A stretch of DNA of 64,000 nt, from contig NZ_FNCH01000013.1 in assembly GCF_900100705.1 (NCBI RefSeq), positions 80,310 to 144,309 of the forward strand, in the 5' to 3' direction. The translations under genes were made by a program, and so were the position numbers. This stretch comes from Pedobacter terrae. Its GTDB lineage: Bacteria > Bacteroidota > Bacteroidia > Sphingobacteriales > Sphingobacteriaceae. The notes under the pieces were generated by a model. It saw nothing but the letters and a program-made list of their open reading frames with translations, searched no databases and was not told the origin of the DNA. Shown here piece by piece: positions 16,641-25,963 of this stretch; the first letter of the stretch is position 1; every line of letters starts with the position of its first letter.

Positions 16641-18374
16641 TTATTTGGAAAAATGTATCGGGTATCGTTTTGTGTTTTCTTTCATATCTGTAACGACCAA
16701 TTCAAAAGAATGTTTGCCCGATGGAGTTCTTTCATCGAAACTGTGCCAAAGTGTTGCAGTTTTGGCATCAAATTCCATTAATATCCATTTGCCATCCATG
16801 TAACCGTTAAAGCTTCTAATGCCCGATAAATTATCGCTGATTTTAAAAATCATTTTAGATAAACCAGCCATGTTTTTTCCTTCGGTAATGTTGATGGGGG
16901 AAATCCGTGGAGCAATAGTATCAACTGCAATGTGAAAACTACCAAAGTTTTTTGGTGTTGCTTTTATAAAGCCATTATCATAATATCCACCCTGTGATGA
17001 GCCATTTGAATTGACAATCAATGCTTTACTCCGGAGATTTTCAGGTAGGTTATCAGCTTTGATTGAGATATCGAATCCGATATGCAATGGCGTATATCTG
17101 TTGTGGATTTGATGAACAGCCGACCAGGCATTACCTGCGGGTTTAGGCAATTTTTTATAAGTGAAGTTTAAATCGCTATACAATGTGCCGAGCGGGAAAA
17201 CTACCTTAATGTCATCGGTATTAAACTCATTTACTTTATTGTATGGATAAATTATTCCGGTAGGAACAACTGGCGCTGTAAGAGTTGCTAACCCTGCATT
17301 TACCGTAAAAGGAAGAGTAGAAACGTTTCCTTTCGAATCGGTAACGATATAGCGAAGCTGGTGTGAGGCACCATCGTTGAAATTGATTTTGCCATTATTT
17401 ACCAAACCACTATAAATTTTTAAAGGGTTGCCAGCTTCAACAAAACTTTTCTGGATACTTCTTTTCGTATTTAAGTAGGTAGGATAATCGATATGCGAAT
17501 TAATTGCTTTACTGTTTTCGAAAGCAAAACGTTCAAGGGCTGAAGTGTATACTTTTTTGCCGTCAACCTCTAATTGAATAGAATATACGCCGTTAGTGCC
17601 TGATAAGCCATTATGTCTATCAGTTACCACGATGCCAAAACCAACCTCCCCGGTTAAGCTGATTGGTGCAATGGTTTTATAACTACCATTTGCTCCACTA
17701 ATGCCAATGGACTGTTTTGGTGTATTTTCATTAAAAGTTTTACCATTTAAACGATATACATACAATCCGTGGATAACGGGAGGGATATTATCGGGGATAA
17801 TGATCCCAAAAAACTGCGGATTGATAGTTTCTTCAGTTTTGGTATCCCTGATTTCGAAATGTAGATGTGGACCGCCAGAGCTGCCACGGTTACCAGACCA
17901 GGCAATAATTTCGCCTTTATGTACAGGAATTAATGTGGCATCGGGAAATTCATCGATCTCAAATGATTTTTTTTCATATTCAAGATTTTTAACAATTGTG
18001 GCAATTTTTGGTGAAAAGCGCTGCAAGTGGCCATAAACCGTGGTAAAACCATTGGGGTGATTGATATATAGCGCCTGTCCAAAACCGCTGTTTTGCACCC
18101 TTAACCTCGAAACATACCCGTCAGCAACCGCATAAACAGGATAACCTTCGCGCTGATTGGTTCTGAAATCGATGCCAGAATGAAAGTGATTGCCCCTGAT
18201 TTCGCCAAAAGAGCCTGCAAGGGCAGGTGGAGTAATATCTAGTGGCTGTCTGAAATCGGTAATCGGATATTTATTGTTACTGAAAATCTGTTGTGCCTGA
18301 GCAAAAGTTGAAAGGGTTAAAAGGCAAATTGAAATGGAAAATTTTAACTTGTATTGGATCGGGTTTTTAATCAT
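16641..18374 (-). CDS. M23-family (LytM) zinc metallopeptidase
   Basis: This 577-residue exported protein probably cuts peptidoglycan cross-bridges, or acts as an LytM-type activator, in the periplasm. After a signal peptide (ending STFAQAQ), the M23 domain comes first. Its metal ligands lie in GNHFHSGIDFRT (His and Asp) and GGPHLHFEIRD (HxH), and YGHLQRFSP supplies another conserved His. All expected ligands are present, so it is probably active. The C-terminal 350 or so residues contain beta-rich repeats of unknown role. It ends at 16641 and starts 3 bp after the stop of the fumarylacetoacetase-family gene, so the two are likely co-transcribed. Confidence 0.9.
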   Translation of the reverse strand: MIKNPIQYKLKFSISICLLTLSTFAQAQQIFSNNKYPITDFRQPLDITPPALAGSFGEIRGNHFHSGIDFRTNQREGYPVYAVADGYVSRLRVQNSGFGQALYINHPNGFTTVYGHLQRFSPKIATIVKNLEYEKKSFEIDEFPDATLIPVHKGEIIAWSGNRGSSGGPHLHFEIRDTKTEETINPQFFGIIIPDNIPPVIHGLYVYRLNGKTFNENTPKQSIGISGANGSYKTIAPISLTGEVGFGIVVTDRHNGLSGTNGVYSIQLEVDGKKVYTSALERFAFENSKAINSHIDYPTYLNTKRSIQKSFVEAGNPLKIYSGLVNNGKINFNDGASHQLRYIVTDSKGNVSTLPFTVNAGLATLTAPVVPTGIIYPYNKVNEFNTDDIKVVFPLGTLYSDLNFTYKKLPKPAGNAWSAVHQIHNRYTPLHIGFDISIKADNLPENLRSKALIVNSNGSSQGGYYDNGFIKATPKNFGSFHIAVDTIAPRISPINITEGKNMAGLSKMIFKISDNLSGIRSFNGYMDGKWILMEFDAKTATLWHSFDERTPSGKHSFELVVTDMKENTKRYPIHFSK

Positions 18375-18377
18375 TCG

Positions 18378-18989
18378 TTATTTTACATCAAAATTTAAAA
18401 GTTGCTTTCCTTCTAACCAGGCCTCCAGTTTGTCGCCTTTATTTATTTTTCCAACACCCTGAGGCGTTCCGGTAAAAATTAAATCGCCTTTTTTTAAAGT
18501 GATATATTGAGAAACAAAGCTGATTATCTTTTCGAACGAGAATAACAAATCTTTAGTATGACCAATCTGGCGGCGCTCGCCATTTATCTTTAACTCGAAA
18601 TTTAAATTGTAAAGATCTTCGTAATCGCTTTTAGGCAAAAAAATACTGATCGGGGCTGAATTGTCGAAAGCCTTGGCAAGCTCCCATGGCAGCCCTTTTT
18701 CTTTGTGTTTTGCCTGGATATCACGTGCGGTAAAATCGATACCTAAGCCCACTTCATCATAATAATTAGCTGCAAACTTTTCAGCAATATGTTTACCTTC
18801 TTTGCAGATTTTTAGTACTACCTCAAGTTCATAATGCACATCATCAGAAAAATCGGGAAGGTAAAAAGGTTTATTGTCTTTTAATACGGCTGTATCTGGC
18901 TTCAGGAAAATTACCGGACTAGTTGGAACCGGGTTATTCAGTTCTTTTGCGTGCTCTGCATAATTTCTGCCAATGGCGATGATTTTCAT
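18378..18989 (-). CDS. Fumarylacetoacetate hydrolase-family protein
   Basis: This 203-residue enzyme belongs to the small FAH group (fumarylpyruvate hydrolase, acylpyruvase, oxaloacetate decarboxylase types). It opens with IIAIGRNYAEHAKELNNPVP, typical of the group. Metal-binding acids lie in YELEVVLKI and LGIDFTARDIQ, and the conserved tail is GDLIFTGTPQGVGK. The catalytic metal would be Mg2+ or Mn2+. The precise substrate cannot be read. It is the first of a two-gene unit with the M23 peptidase; no functional link is obvious. Confidence 0.9.
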   Translation of the reverse strand: MKIIAIGRNYAEHAKELNNPVPTSPVIFLKPDTAVLKDNKPFYLPDFSDDVHYELEVVLKICKEGKHIAEKFAANYYDEVGLGIDFTARDIQAKHKEKGLPWELAKAFDNSAPISIFLPKSDYEDLYNLNFELKINGERRQIGHTKDLLFSFEKIISFVSQYITLKKGDLIFTGTPQGVGKINKGDKLEAWLEGKQLLNFDVK

Positions 18990-19065
18990 TCTTAATTATA
19001 ATATATGAGAAAATAAATGGGAGGATTAACTCCGCATCAATCAAAAATAGAAAAGAAAAGTGGTG

Positions 19066-19608
19066 TTATAAAACTGAGATCCGTTTTACCTGGCTTTCTG
19101 AACCTGCAATAACCCTTAAAAAGTAAATGCCTGGGTTAATTCTATTAGGAACAACAAAGTTTTTGGTAAGCTCACCTGCATTTAAACGTTCGTTTAAAAG
19201 TGTTGCTACTTCATTTCCCAATAAATCGATAATTTTAATCGTTGTTTGGGTGCCATCTTTTCCAATAGCTAGAATAATATTTAACTGGTCTTCTACCGGA
19301 TTAGGATATATTTTGATGATGCTTAACAGTTTATCTTTCGGTACAACTGTTGCAGTTTTAGGAACTGTAGAAGATGTAGAAGAAGTACCGAACATGCCCG
19401 AACCGCCTACCGTCATAAAAAGAGGTTTGTAGGGCGTAATATTAGCTTTAATTTCAGGAATTCGACTGGTTTTTTTTGTTCTGCTTTTTAAGCTAATGTG
19501 AATGCTATCAGTTTGTTGCGACCAAGAATTTACGCTGCACAACAAAACAATGCACAATGTGCAGGCAAGTTTTGTGAGTAACGTTATCCTAGTGTAGAGT
19601 TTCATCAA
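19066..19608 (-). CDS. Small exported protein with a C-terminal type IX secretion sorting domain
   Basis: This 180-residue protein has a signal peptide (about residues 1-30) and a C-terminal T9SS sorting domain of about 80 residues. It begins at IIKIYPNPVEDQLNIIL, continues through KIIDLLGNEVATLL, and ends in GIYFLRVIAGSESQVKRISVL. Between them only about 65 residues of low-complexity, Ser/Thr-rich sequence remain, with no recognisable domain. It would be exported through the Por machinery and anchored or released outside the cell. Its tiny cargo is unusual. The gene is monocistronic, convergent to nothing and divergent from kup. Confidence 0.8.
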   Translation of the reverse strand: MMKLYTRITLLTKLACTLCIVLLCSVNSWSQQTDSIHISLKSRTKKTSRIPEIKANITPYKPLFMTVGGSGMFGTSSTSSTVPKTATVVPKDKLLSIIKIYPNPVEDQLNIILAIGKDGTQTTIKIIDLLGNEVATLLNERLNAGELTKNFVVPNRINPGIYFLRVIAGSESQVKRISVL

Positions 19609-19732
19609 ATTGGTATAGCAAATGTATTAATTTAAAACAAAGAAATTAAACATTTTGTTTAAAACCCATAATTTAACACAATTTAACAATAAAATTTAAT
19701 TTCGATAGTGTCAAAAATACACAATAATTTGG

Positions 19733-19763
19733 TTGTTAAATTGTTATAGTTAGTTTACTTTTG
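19733..19763 (+). promoter_or_regulatory. Promoter of kup
   Basis: A TTG at 19733-19735 is followed after 20 bp by TACTTTTG at 19756-19763, an exact TTG-N20-TAnnTTTG match. It lies 21 bp upstream of the GTG start. Confidence 0.65.
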
Positions 19764-19784
19764 CCGCACTAAAATATCAACGAA

Positions 19785-21743
19785 GTGTCAAATCATAAAA
19801 ATGTCAACGCGTTAACCGCCGGCGGTGTTCTAATTAGCTTAGGAATTGTGTTCGGTGACATTGGTACATCACCCCTGTATACTCTAAATGCAATTTTTAC
19901 CACAATTTTAGGTGGAAAACAGGATATCAATCCAACAAATGTTTTGGGTGTTTTATCCTGCATCATTTGGACATTAACCCTACAAACTACTGTTAAGTAT
20001 GTGATTATTACCCTAAGGGCTGATAATAAAGGTGAGGGTGGTATTTTCTCGTTATTCTCTTTGGTGCGCAAAAAAGCTAAGTGGCTAGTGGTTCCAGCGG
20101 TTGTAGGCGGCTGTGCCTTACTTGCTGATGGTATTATTACGCCCAGTATTACGGTAACATCAGCCATTGAAGGACTTACCAGTAAGTTTGAGGTGCCGGT
20201 TATTCCAATTGTAATTACTATTTTAACCATTCTATTTATTATTCAGCAGTTTGGTACCAACATGGTAGGCAAACTATTTGGTCCAGTAATGTTTGTTTGG
20301 TTTGCGGTACTGGGTGTAGTTGGAGTATCTTTTGTGATCAAAGATTTTAGCATTCTCAAAGCATTTAATCCTTACTATGCCATCCATTTATTGGTGACCA
20401 ATAAACTGGCGTTTTTAATTCTGGGTGGAGTATTTTTATGTACTACAGGGGCAGAGGCTTTATATTCTGACCTTGGTCACTGTGGAAGAAATAACATTAG
20501 AATCAGTTGGATTTTTGTGAAACTTACGCTTATCTTAAACTATTTAGGGCAGGGCGTTTGGATTTTACAGAATCGTGGGGATTATGTTCCCGGGGCAAAA
20601 ATGAATCCATTTTTCCAGATCGTTCCCGACCAGTTTCAGATCCCGATGGTTATGCTGGCTACAATGGCCGCAGTAATTGCCAGTCAGGCTTTAATTAGTG
20701 GCTCTTTTACCTTAATTGCAGAGGCGGTACGTTTGAACCTTTGGCCTAAAATTAAAATTATTTATCCATCTGTTTCAAAAGGCCAATTATATGTTCCTTC
20801 AATCAACTGGATGTTATGGATTGGTTGCTGTGGTATTGTATTCTTGTTTCAAAAAGCAGAGCGAATGGATGCAGCTTATGGTTTATCTATCACCATAGCC
20901 ATGTTAATGACCACCATTCTGGTGAGTTTTTATTTGAGAAGCAGGCGGTTTCCAAAATATCTAATAGCCTTATTCTTTTTTACTTACGTGATTATTGAGG
21001 GTACGTTTTTGATTAGTAATTTAACCAAATTTTTGCACGGCGGTTGGGTAACGGTATTGATCGGTTCTTTCTTATTTACGGTGATGTGGAGTTGGTTTGT
21101 GGCCCGTAAAATTAAAAACCGTTTTGTTAAATATGTCGAAATTGAAGATTACTACCAGATTTTAACCGAACTGAGCAGTGATGAATCTGTTCCGAAATAC
21201 TCTTCACAGTTGGTTTATCTAACCAGCGCCAATTTTAAAACGGAAATTGAATCGAAAATTATTTATTCCATTATTCAAAAAGAGCCGAAACGAGCTGACG
21301 TGTATTGGTTGGTGCATGTTGACGTAATGGATGAGCCTTACACTCTAGATTATAAAGTTGAATTCCTGATTCCAGGTAAGCTAATCAGGATCGACTTTAG
21401 GTTGGGCTTCAGGATTGAGCAACGCGTGAATTTATTATACCGTAAAGTAGTTGAAGAATTGGTAAAAAATGGGGAAATCGATATTACCAGTCAGTATACC
21501 TCTTTAAACAAACATAAAATTGCCGGCGATTTTAGGTTTGTACTGTTGGAGAAACATTTATCGAAGTTTACCAAATTGAGTTTCTATGAGAGACAGATTA
21601 TGGATTACTATTTTATCCTGAAGAAATTAAGTTTATCTGAAGAGCGAAGTTTTGGTTTGGATAGCAGTTATGTTGATGTAGAGAAAGTTCCGTTAATTTT
21701 CGTTACACCAGATGATATTGAATTAAATAGGCTACCGGTTTAA
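19785..21743 (+). CDS. kup: KUP/HAK-family potassium uptake protein
   Basis: This 652-residue K+/H+ symporter has about twelve membrane helices in residues 10-430 and a cytoplasmic C-terminal tail. The first helix carries GVLISLGIVFGDIGTSPLYTL, the KUP signature. GEGGIFSLFSLVRKKAKWL and CTTGAEALYSDLGHCGRNNIRISW are also typical. The GTG start at 19785 follows a good promoter and gives the family length. The likely role is constitutive K+ supply. A 50-residue membrane protein starts 3 bp after its stop. Confidence 0.95.
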   Translation: MSNHKNVNALTAGGVLISLGIVFGDIGTSPLYTLNAIFTTILGGKQDINPTNVLGVLSCIIWTLTLQTTVKYVIITLRADNKGEGGIFSLFSLVRKKAKWLVVPAVVGGCALLADGIITPSITVTSAIEGLTSKFEVPVIPIVITILTILFIIQQFGTNMVGKLFGPVMFVWFAVLGVVGVSFVIKDFSILKAFNPYYAIHLLVTNKLAFLILGGVFLCTTGAEALYSDLGHCGRNNIRISWIFVKLTLILNYLGQGVWILQNRGDYVPGAKMNPFFQIVPDQFQIPMVMLATMAAVIASQALISGSFTLIAEAVRLNLWPKIKIIYPSVSKGQLYVPSINWMLWIGCCGIVFLFQKAERMDAAYGLSITIAMLMTTILVSFYLRSRRFPKYLIALFFFTYVIIEGTFLISNLTKFLHGGWVTVLIGSFLFTVMWSWFVARKIKNRFVKYVEIEDYYQILTELSSDESVPKYSSQLVYLTSANFKTEIESKIIYSIIQKEPKRADVYWLVHVDVMDEPYTLDYKVEFLIPGKLIRIDFRLGFRIEQRVNLLYRKVVEELVKNGEIDITSQYTSLNKHKIAGDFRFVLLEKHLSKFTKLSFYERQIMDYYFILKKLSLSEERSFGLDSSYVDVEKVPLIFVTPDDIELNRLPV

Positions 21744-21746
21744 TTG

Positions 21747-21899
21747 ATGAGGAAAGCGATTATGATACTGGGAATCGGCTTGTTTTTAGCCGGACCCATA
21801 GCAAAAATATATCATCTTGATCATGCCAATAATTATATGATTGCATCTGGATTAGGACTCGTGATGATTACTGCGCTGGCTTTTATTAAAAAGAAATAG
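21747..21899 (+). CDS. 50-residue two-helix membrane protein
   Basis: This short frame starts at an ATG 3 bp after the kup stop and ends at 21899. The protein opens MRKAIMILGIGLFLAG and ends in FIKKK. It has two hydrophobic helices joined by IYHLDHANNYMI, a hairpin that resembles the N-terminal helices of GldL-type and related small Bacteroidota membrane proteins. The positive tail suggests a cytoplasmic C-terminus. The tight spacing indicates translation from the kup mRNA, with a terminator following immediately. The function is unknown; it could modulate Kup. Confidence 0.65.
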   Translation: MRKAIMILGIGLFLAGPIAKIYHLDHANNYMIASGLGLVMITALAFIKKK

Positions 21900-21903
21900 A
21901 CAT

Positions 21904-21940
21904 AATCCTCTTTCTGTTAAAGAAAAGGGATTTTTGTTTT
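21904..21940 (+). terminator. Terminator after kup and the small membrane protein gene
   Basis: AATCC(T)CTTTCT pairs imperfectly with AGAAAAGGGATT around a short loop and is followed by TTTTTGTTTT. It also runs close to the 3' end of the opposing transposase gene. Confidence 0.5.
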
Positions 21941-22491
21941 CAATGAAACTTATCCTCATTCCACTTACTGGGATTATTTACAATATAGTTCGAGATGTTA
22001 TTGTGTGTTCTTTCATCACGAATGATGTGTTCGTAATAATTACGCTGCCAGAGCTTTCCCATTGTTTTATTGTGTGATTTGAACAACTGCAGGCATGCAT
22101 TTGAAACAATTGATTTGTAAGCTCCGACGATTTCAGCAATTGTCGGGGCGACCCTTGCGGTCGTACTGTTTAACTCGCTTTCTTCTTGGGCGACCGCAGG
22201 GGTCGCCCCGACAGTAGTTCGATCTGATAAGACGATGATGCCATGCATGTGATTTGGCATAATCTGAAATACATCAAGTTCAAAATTTGGAAATCTATCC
22301 GCTAAATTAATCCATTCTTTGTAAGCGATAGTTCCAGACTGATTTAAGATCATCTCGTCAGCTACAACTTTTCCAAATCTATTGATTCTATCTTCACAGC
22401 AAATGGTAATAAAATAGGCTCCCGCTTTTGAATAGTCGTAACCCTTTAACCTGATCGATTTTCGATGATGTATTAAAGGGTTATACTTCAT
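21940..22491 (-). CDS. REP-associated tyrosine transposase (RAYT, Y1/HUH type)
   Basis: This 183-residue protein belongs to the IS200-like Y1 transposase superfamily, in the branch associated with REP palindromes. The N-terminus has YFITICCEDRINRFG and the metal-binding HUH pair is in MPNHMHGIIVL (His81 and His83). The C-terminal WQRNYYEHIIRDE...YIVNNPSKW is typical. Residues about 93-117 are encoded by a near-perfect inverted repeat that looks like a REP element and form an in-frame, Ala/Thr-rich insertion. The gene follows the APC permease by 11 bp but is probably an independent insertion. The frame is intact, so it may be active. Confidence 0.88.
   Translation of the reverse strand: MKYNPLIHHRKSIRLKGYDYSKAGAYFITICCEDRINRFGKVVADEMILNQSGTIAYKEWINLADRFPNFELDVFQIMPNHMHGIIVLSDRTTVGATPAVAQEESELNSTTARVAPTIAEIVGAYKSIVSNACLQLFKSHNKTMGKLWQRNYYEHIIRDERTHNNISNYIVNNPSKWNEDKFH
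22141..22213. repeat. REP-like inverted repeat inside the RAYT gene
   Basis: The arms at 22141-22163 and 22191-22213 match at 22 of 23 positions when one is reverse-complemented, around a 27-nt loop. Each arm contains the GC-rich core GTCGGGGCGACCC. The surrounding DNA is much more AT-rich. Both arms are translated in frame within the transposase. Confidence 0.85.
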
Positions 22492-22502
22492 AATGCTTAG
22501 TA

Positions 22503-24449
22503 TTACTCTGCTTGTGCCAGCTTACTATGCCTGTAACCATAGGCAAAATAAACCACTAAGCCCACTACCAGCCAGATACCGAAACCGATCCAGTTTGAGA
22601 TGCCAAGTTCACACATCATATATAAACAGCTAATCAAGCCCAAAACCGGAATCAACGATAGATTTTTGGTGATGCAATAGTAGGTAATCACCACACAGAT
22701 GATCAGGAAAATCCACATAGGGATTTTGTGTTTAAATAAACCCCAGCCACTTTCATATTTCTTTTCTACCGGTACTTTTGAAGCCGAAATAAATTGTTCA
22801 TAACGGTCAGCAGGTAATGCACTGAGGTAAGATTCTGCATCTACTTTCTCGGTCAATACAATTTGAGGGGCAGCATTTTTAACAATTTCTTCTTTAACAA
22901 TTTTCAGTTCATCGCCACTTAAAGAGGTAACAAAAGTTACCGTTTGGATGGTTTTAGGTGAATTGAAAAAGAATGCTTTGGTTTCTTTTCCGTACTTTGT
23001 AAATGCGAAAATTAAGGCGCCGATTAAAATAACCGGAACAATAAACTTACTGTTTACGTAAGGTATTTTGAATTTTCCACGTTGTACATCAGGCCTGTTC
23101 TGTAGTACTAAAACCCCTGCACAAACCAATACGAACGCGAAAAGTGTTCCGATAGAACAAAGATCGGTAACGATGGTCAGGTTCATAAACAGTGATGGTA
23201 CAGCCACTACAAAACCTACCACAATTGTAGCAAATGAAGGTGTTTTATATTTCGGGTGGATTTTAGAAAAAGATTTTGGTAATAATCCGTCTCTGCTCAT
23301 GCTCATCCAGATCCGGGGTTGACCCATCTGAAATACTAAAAGTACACTGGCCATTGCAAATACCGCACTTACGGCGATAATACCACTCATTAATTTTAAG
23401 TTAATCTGATCAAAAACGAATGCTAACGGATCGCCAACGGCTAAGGTGTCTGATTTAACAATACCGGTTAAAACCAATGCAATAGCTACATAAAGGATGG
23501 TACAGATAATTATTGCCCACATCATTCCGCGGGGTAAATCGCGTTGCGGATTTTTACATTCTTCAGCCGTTGTAGAAATGGCATCGAAACCGATATAGGC
23601 AAAAAATACAGCAGAAACGCCCTTTAAAACACCAGAAACTCCGTTAGGTGCAAACGGATCCCAGTTTTTTGTATCTACATAAAATATACCTACCGCTAAT
23701 ACCAACAGAATTACTGCAAGCTTAACCACCACCATGGCATTACTGGCATTACGGCTCTCTTTCATGCCGCGGTAGATTAACCAGGTAATTAAAATGATAA
23801 TGCCTAGGGCAGGAATATCTGCAACAATGTGAAAACTACCAATGGTTGGGGCGGTGAGCCATGCATTATTAGCCAAAGCTGTGGCCGAATCTAAATCTGC
23901 AAGGTTTTTGCCAGCCGCTAAAAGGGCTTCAGCATGTTTATGTCCGTTGTAAGCACTTAAATAATCCATTGTCATCCAGTCGGGTACATGGATGCCATCT
24001 ATGCCGAGGGGAGGTATTTTGATCGTGGAGAGCAATCCGGTAAAATAATCAGACCAGGATATGGCCACCGTAATATTACCAATAGAATATTCCATAATGA
24101 GCGACCATCCAATAATCCAGGCCACCAATTCGCCAAAGGCTACATAAGAATAAGTGTAAGCACTACCCGAAACCGGTACCATTGAGGCAAACTCTGCATA
24201 AGCAAAGGCTGCAAAACTACAGGCTACCGCTGTAAAAATAAATAAAAAGATTACCGCCGGACCACCATCTGCACTTGCCTTGCCAATCGTACTAAAAATG
24301 CCGGCTCCAATAATTGCTGCAATTCCAAAAGCTGTTAAATCGCGTACACCGAGTGTTTTATGTAATGTATTTTCGTGATCGCCATAGCCTTTTGCTGCAT
24401 CTTGTAATATCTTGGAAATAGATTTCTTTCTGAATAGCTTTTCGAACAT
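22503..24449 (-). CDS. APC-family amino acid permease
   Basis: This 648-residue transporter belongs to the amino acid/polyamine/organocation superfamily, close to the cationic amino acid type. GVRDLTAFGIAAIIGAGIFSTIGKA is the first-helix signature, and the consensus FFAYIGFDAISTTAEECKNPQRDLP follows in the sixth helix region. About twelve helices precede a hydrophilic insert (about residues 490-565), after which two or three further helices end the protein. The insert is absent from short homologues and has no domain I recognise. The substrate is probably a basic or neutral amino acid. It is transcribed away from the MFS gene. Confidence 0.9.
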   Translation of the reverse strand: MFEKLFRKKSISKILQDAAKGYGDHENTLHKTLGVRDLTAFGIAAIIGAGIFSTIGKASADGGPAVIFLFIFTAVACSFAAFAYAEFASMVPVSGSAYTYSYVAFGELVAWIIGWSLIMEYSIGNITVAISWSDYFTGLLSTIKIPPLGIDGIHVPDWMTMDYLSAYNGHKHAEALLAAGKNLADLDSATALANNAWLTAPTIGSFHIVADIPALGIIILITWLIYRGMKESRNASNAMVVVKLAVILLVLAVGIFYVDTKNWDPFAPNGVSGVLKGVSAVFFAYIGFDAISTTAEECKNPQRDLPRGMMWAIIICTILYVAIALVLTGIVKSDTLAVGDPLAFVFDQINLKLMSGIIAVSAVFAMASVLLVFQMGQPRIWMSMSRDGLLPKSFSKIHPKYKTPSFATIVVGFVVAVPSLFMNLTIVTDLCSIGTLFAFVLVCAGVLVLQNRPDVQRGKFKIPYVNSKFIVPVILIGALIFAFTKYGKETKAFFFNSPKTIQTVTFVTSLSGDELKIVKEEIVKNAAPQIVLTEKVDAESYLSALPADRYEQFISASKVPVEKKYESGWGLFKHKIPMWIFLIICVVITYYCITKNLSLIPVLGLISCLYMMCELGISNWIGFGIWLVVGLVVYFAYGYRHSKLAQAE

Positions 24450-24653
24450 CTTTTATTTGCTTGTTTGTTCAAACTTATAAAAAGTTTGGTTAAAAACGTT
24501 TAAAGCAAGATATAATTTTCAATACACTATGTCATGAGTAGTAAAATGCCACAAAAAAGAAGCGTGATTATTAGATTAAAGTAAAAATTTAAAATTATTT
24601 GGCTTGAATAATCCTTTGTTTGATTGGCATAATTTTTCGGGTTGTGGAAGTCT

Positions 24654-24661
24654 TAATTTTG
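24654..24661 (+). promoter_or_regulatory. Possible -7 box upstream of the MFS gene
   Basis: TAATTTTG at 24654-24661 fits TAnnTTTG and ends 39 nt before the first ATG of the transporter. The nearest TTG triplets are spaced 9 and 27 bp upstream, outside the usual range. The rest of the 250-bp gap between the APC and MFS genes is AT-rich and shows nothing else. Confidence 0.3.
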
Positions 24662-24700
24662 TTGCCAGTAACCAATCAGATAAATAATGGGAATAATTAG

Positions 24701-25963
24701 ATGTTTGATTGGAATATTTTTAAAGATAATAGTACCAAGATGAATGCAGATACAGCACAAATAAAATATATTAAAGAACGCCACCAGGGGCTGGCCACTA
24801 TATTAGCCTTTGCTTTAATTCCGTTATCGGGTTTTGCTACCGATATTTATATTCCCTCCTTGCCAACAATGGCAGGTGAAATGCAGGTAAGCAGTGTTCA
24901 GGTCCAACTCACCTTAAGTATCTTTTTAATTAGCTATGGTGTTGCGCAACTTTTTATCGGGAGCGTGCTTGATAGCTTTGGCAGGTATAAGATCTGTTTG
25001 TATTCGTTGCTGATTTTTGCAGCGGCAAGTATAGTTATTGCCACAACACATCAAATTTACCTGATTTATTTAATGCGCATTATCCACGGACTTACGGTAG
25101 GCGCAATTGTGGTAGCCAAAAGAGCGTACTTTGTTGATCTTTTCGAAGGCAATCAGTTAAAACACTACCTTAGTCTGTTTTCCATCATTTGGTCGACCGG
25201 ACCAATCGTAGCACCTTTTATTGGTGGTTATCTTCAAACGGTATTTGGTTGGGAATCAAATTTCTATTTTTTGGCAGGTTTTGCGCTTGTTTTTGCGGTG
25301 CTGGAGTTGTTATTCAGTGGCGAAACACTAAAACATTTTACCGCTTTTCAACTGAAAAAAATCACCGGTATTTATATCGAAATGATCAAAACAACAAGCT
25401 TTACTTTGGGCATCGTGATGTTGGGCTTAGCCTATTGTATGGTGATGGTTTATAATATGACCGGTCCGTTTATTATTGAGCACCACTTTAATTATTCGCC
25501 GGTTATTGCAGGATATAGTTCCTTATTTTTAGGCTTTGCGTGGATGGTTGGCGGCTTTATTGGCAAGGCCACCATTAACAAGCCCTTTTTTAAAAGATTA
25601 ATGATCAATTCGTTGTCTCAGGTCGCTTTTGTCGTCTTGATGATGGTAAGCTTAAATTTTGTTTCTAATATCTGGTCGTTAATTTTCTTTGCCTTTTTGA
25701 TCCATGTAGGAGCGGGTTTTACCTTTAATAATTACTTTACTTTTTGTCTGAGCAAATTCCCAAAAAATGCGGGCATTGCGGGCGGCTTAACAGGAGGGAT
25801 TACTTATGTGATTGTTTCTTTTTTGAGTTATGGCATCGTAAATCTGATTCCTGCCAAAGATGAACGTAACCTGAGTTATAGTTATCTAATCATGATCGTG
25901 TTATCGGTTTTAGTGATGTTTGTGATTCTGAGGATTAGAAAAAAGGATATGGCAGAGGATTAA
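24701..25963 (+). CDS. MFS drug-resistance transporter, Bcr/CflA type
   Basis: This 420-residue protein has about twelve membrane helices. The first helix segment LIPLSGFATDIYIPSLPTMAGEMQVSS is typical of Bcr/CflA-type drug:H+ antiporters, and FGRYKICLYSLLIFAAAS covers the loop 2-3 motif A region. It would export a small toxic compound; the substrate is unknown. An ATG at 24740 (MNADTAQ) is an alternative start that removes 13 residues. The gene is monocistronic and is followed by a 365-bp non-coding stretch. Confidence 0.88.
   Translation: MFDWNIFKDNSTKMNADTAQIKYIKERHQGLATILAFALIPLSGFATDIYIPSLPTMAGEMQVSSVQVQLTLSIFLISYGVAQLFIGSVLDSFGRYKICLYSLLIFAAASIVIATTHQIYLIYLMRIIHGLTVGAIVVAKRAYFVDLFEGNQLKHYLSLFSIIWSTGPIVAPFIGGYLQTVFGWESNFYFLAGFALVFAVLELLFSGETLKHFTAFQLKKITGIYIEMIKTTSFTLGIVMLGLAYCMVMVYNMTGPFIIEHHFNYSPVIAGYSSLFLGFAWMVGGFIGKATINKPFFKRLMINSLSQVAFVVLMMVSLNFVSNIWSLIFFAFLIHVGAGFTFNNYFTFCLSKFPKNAGIAGGLTGGITYVIVSFLSYGIVNLIPAKDERNLSYSYLIMIVLSVLVMFVILRIRKKDMAED

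Noticed and set aside
22141..22213. The palindrome as a transcription terminator
   Set aside because: It lies inside an intact reading frame and has a 27-nt loop and no T-tract.
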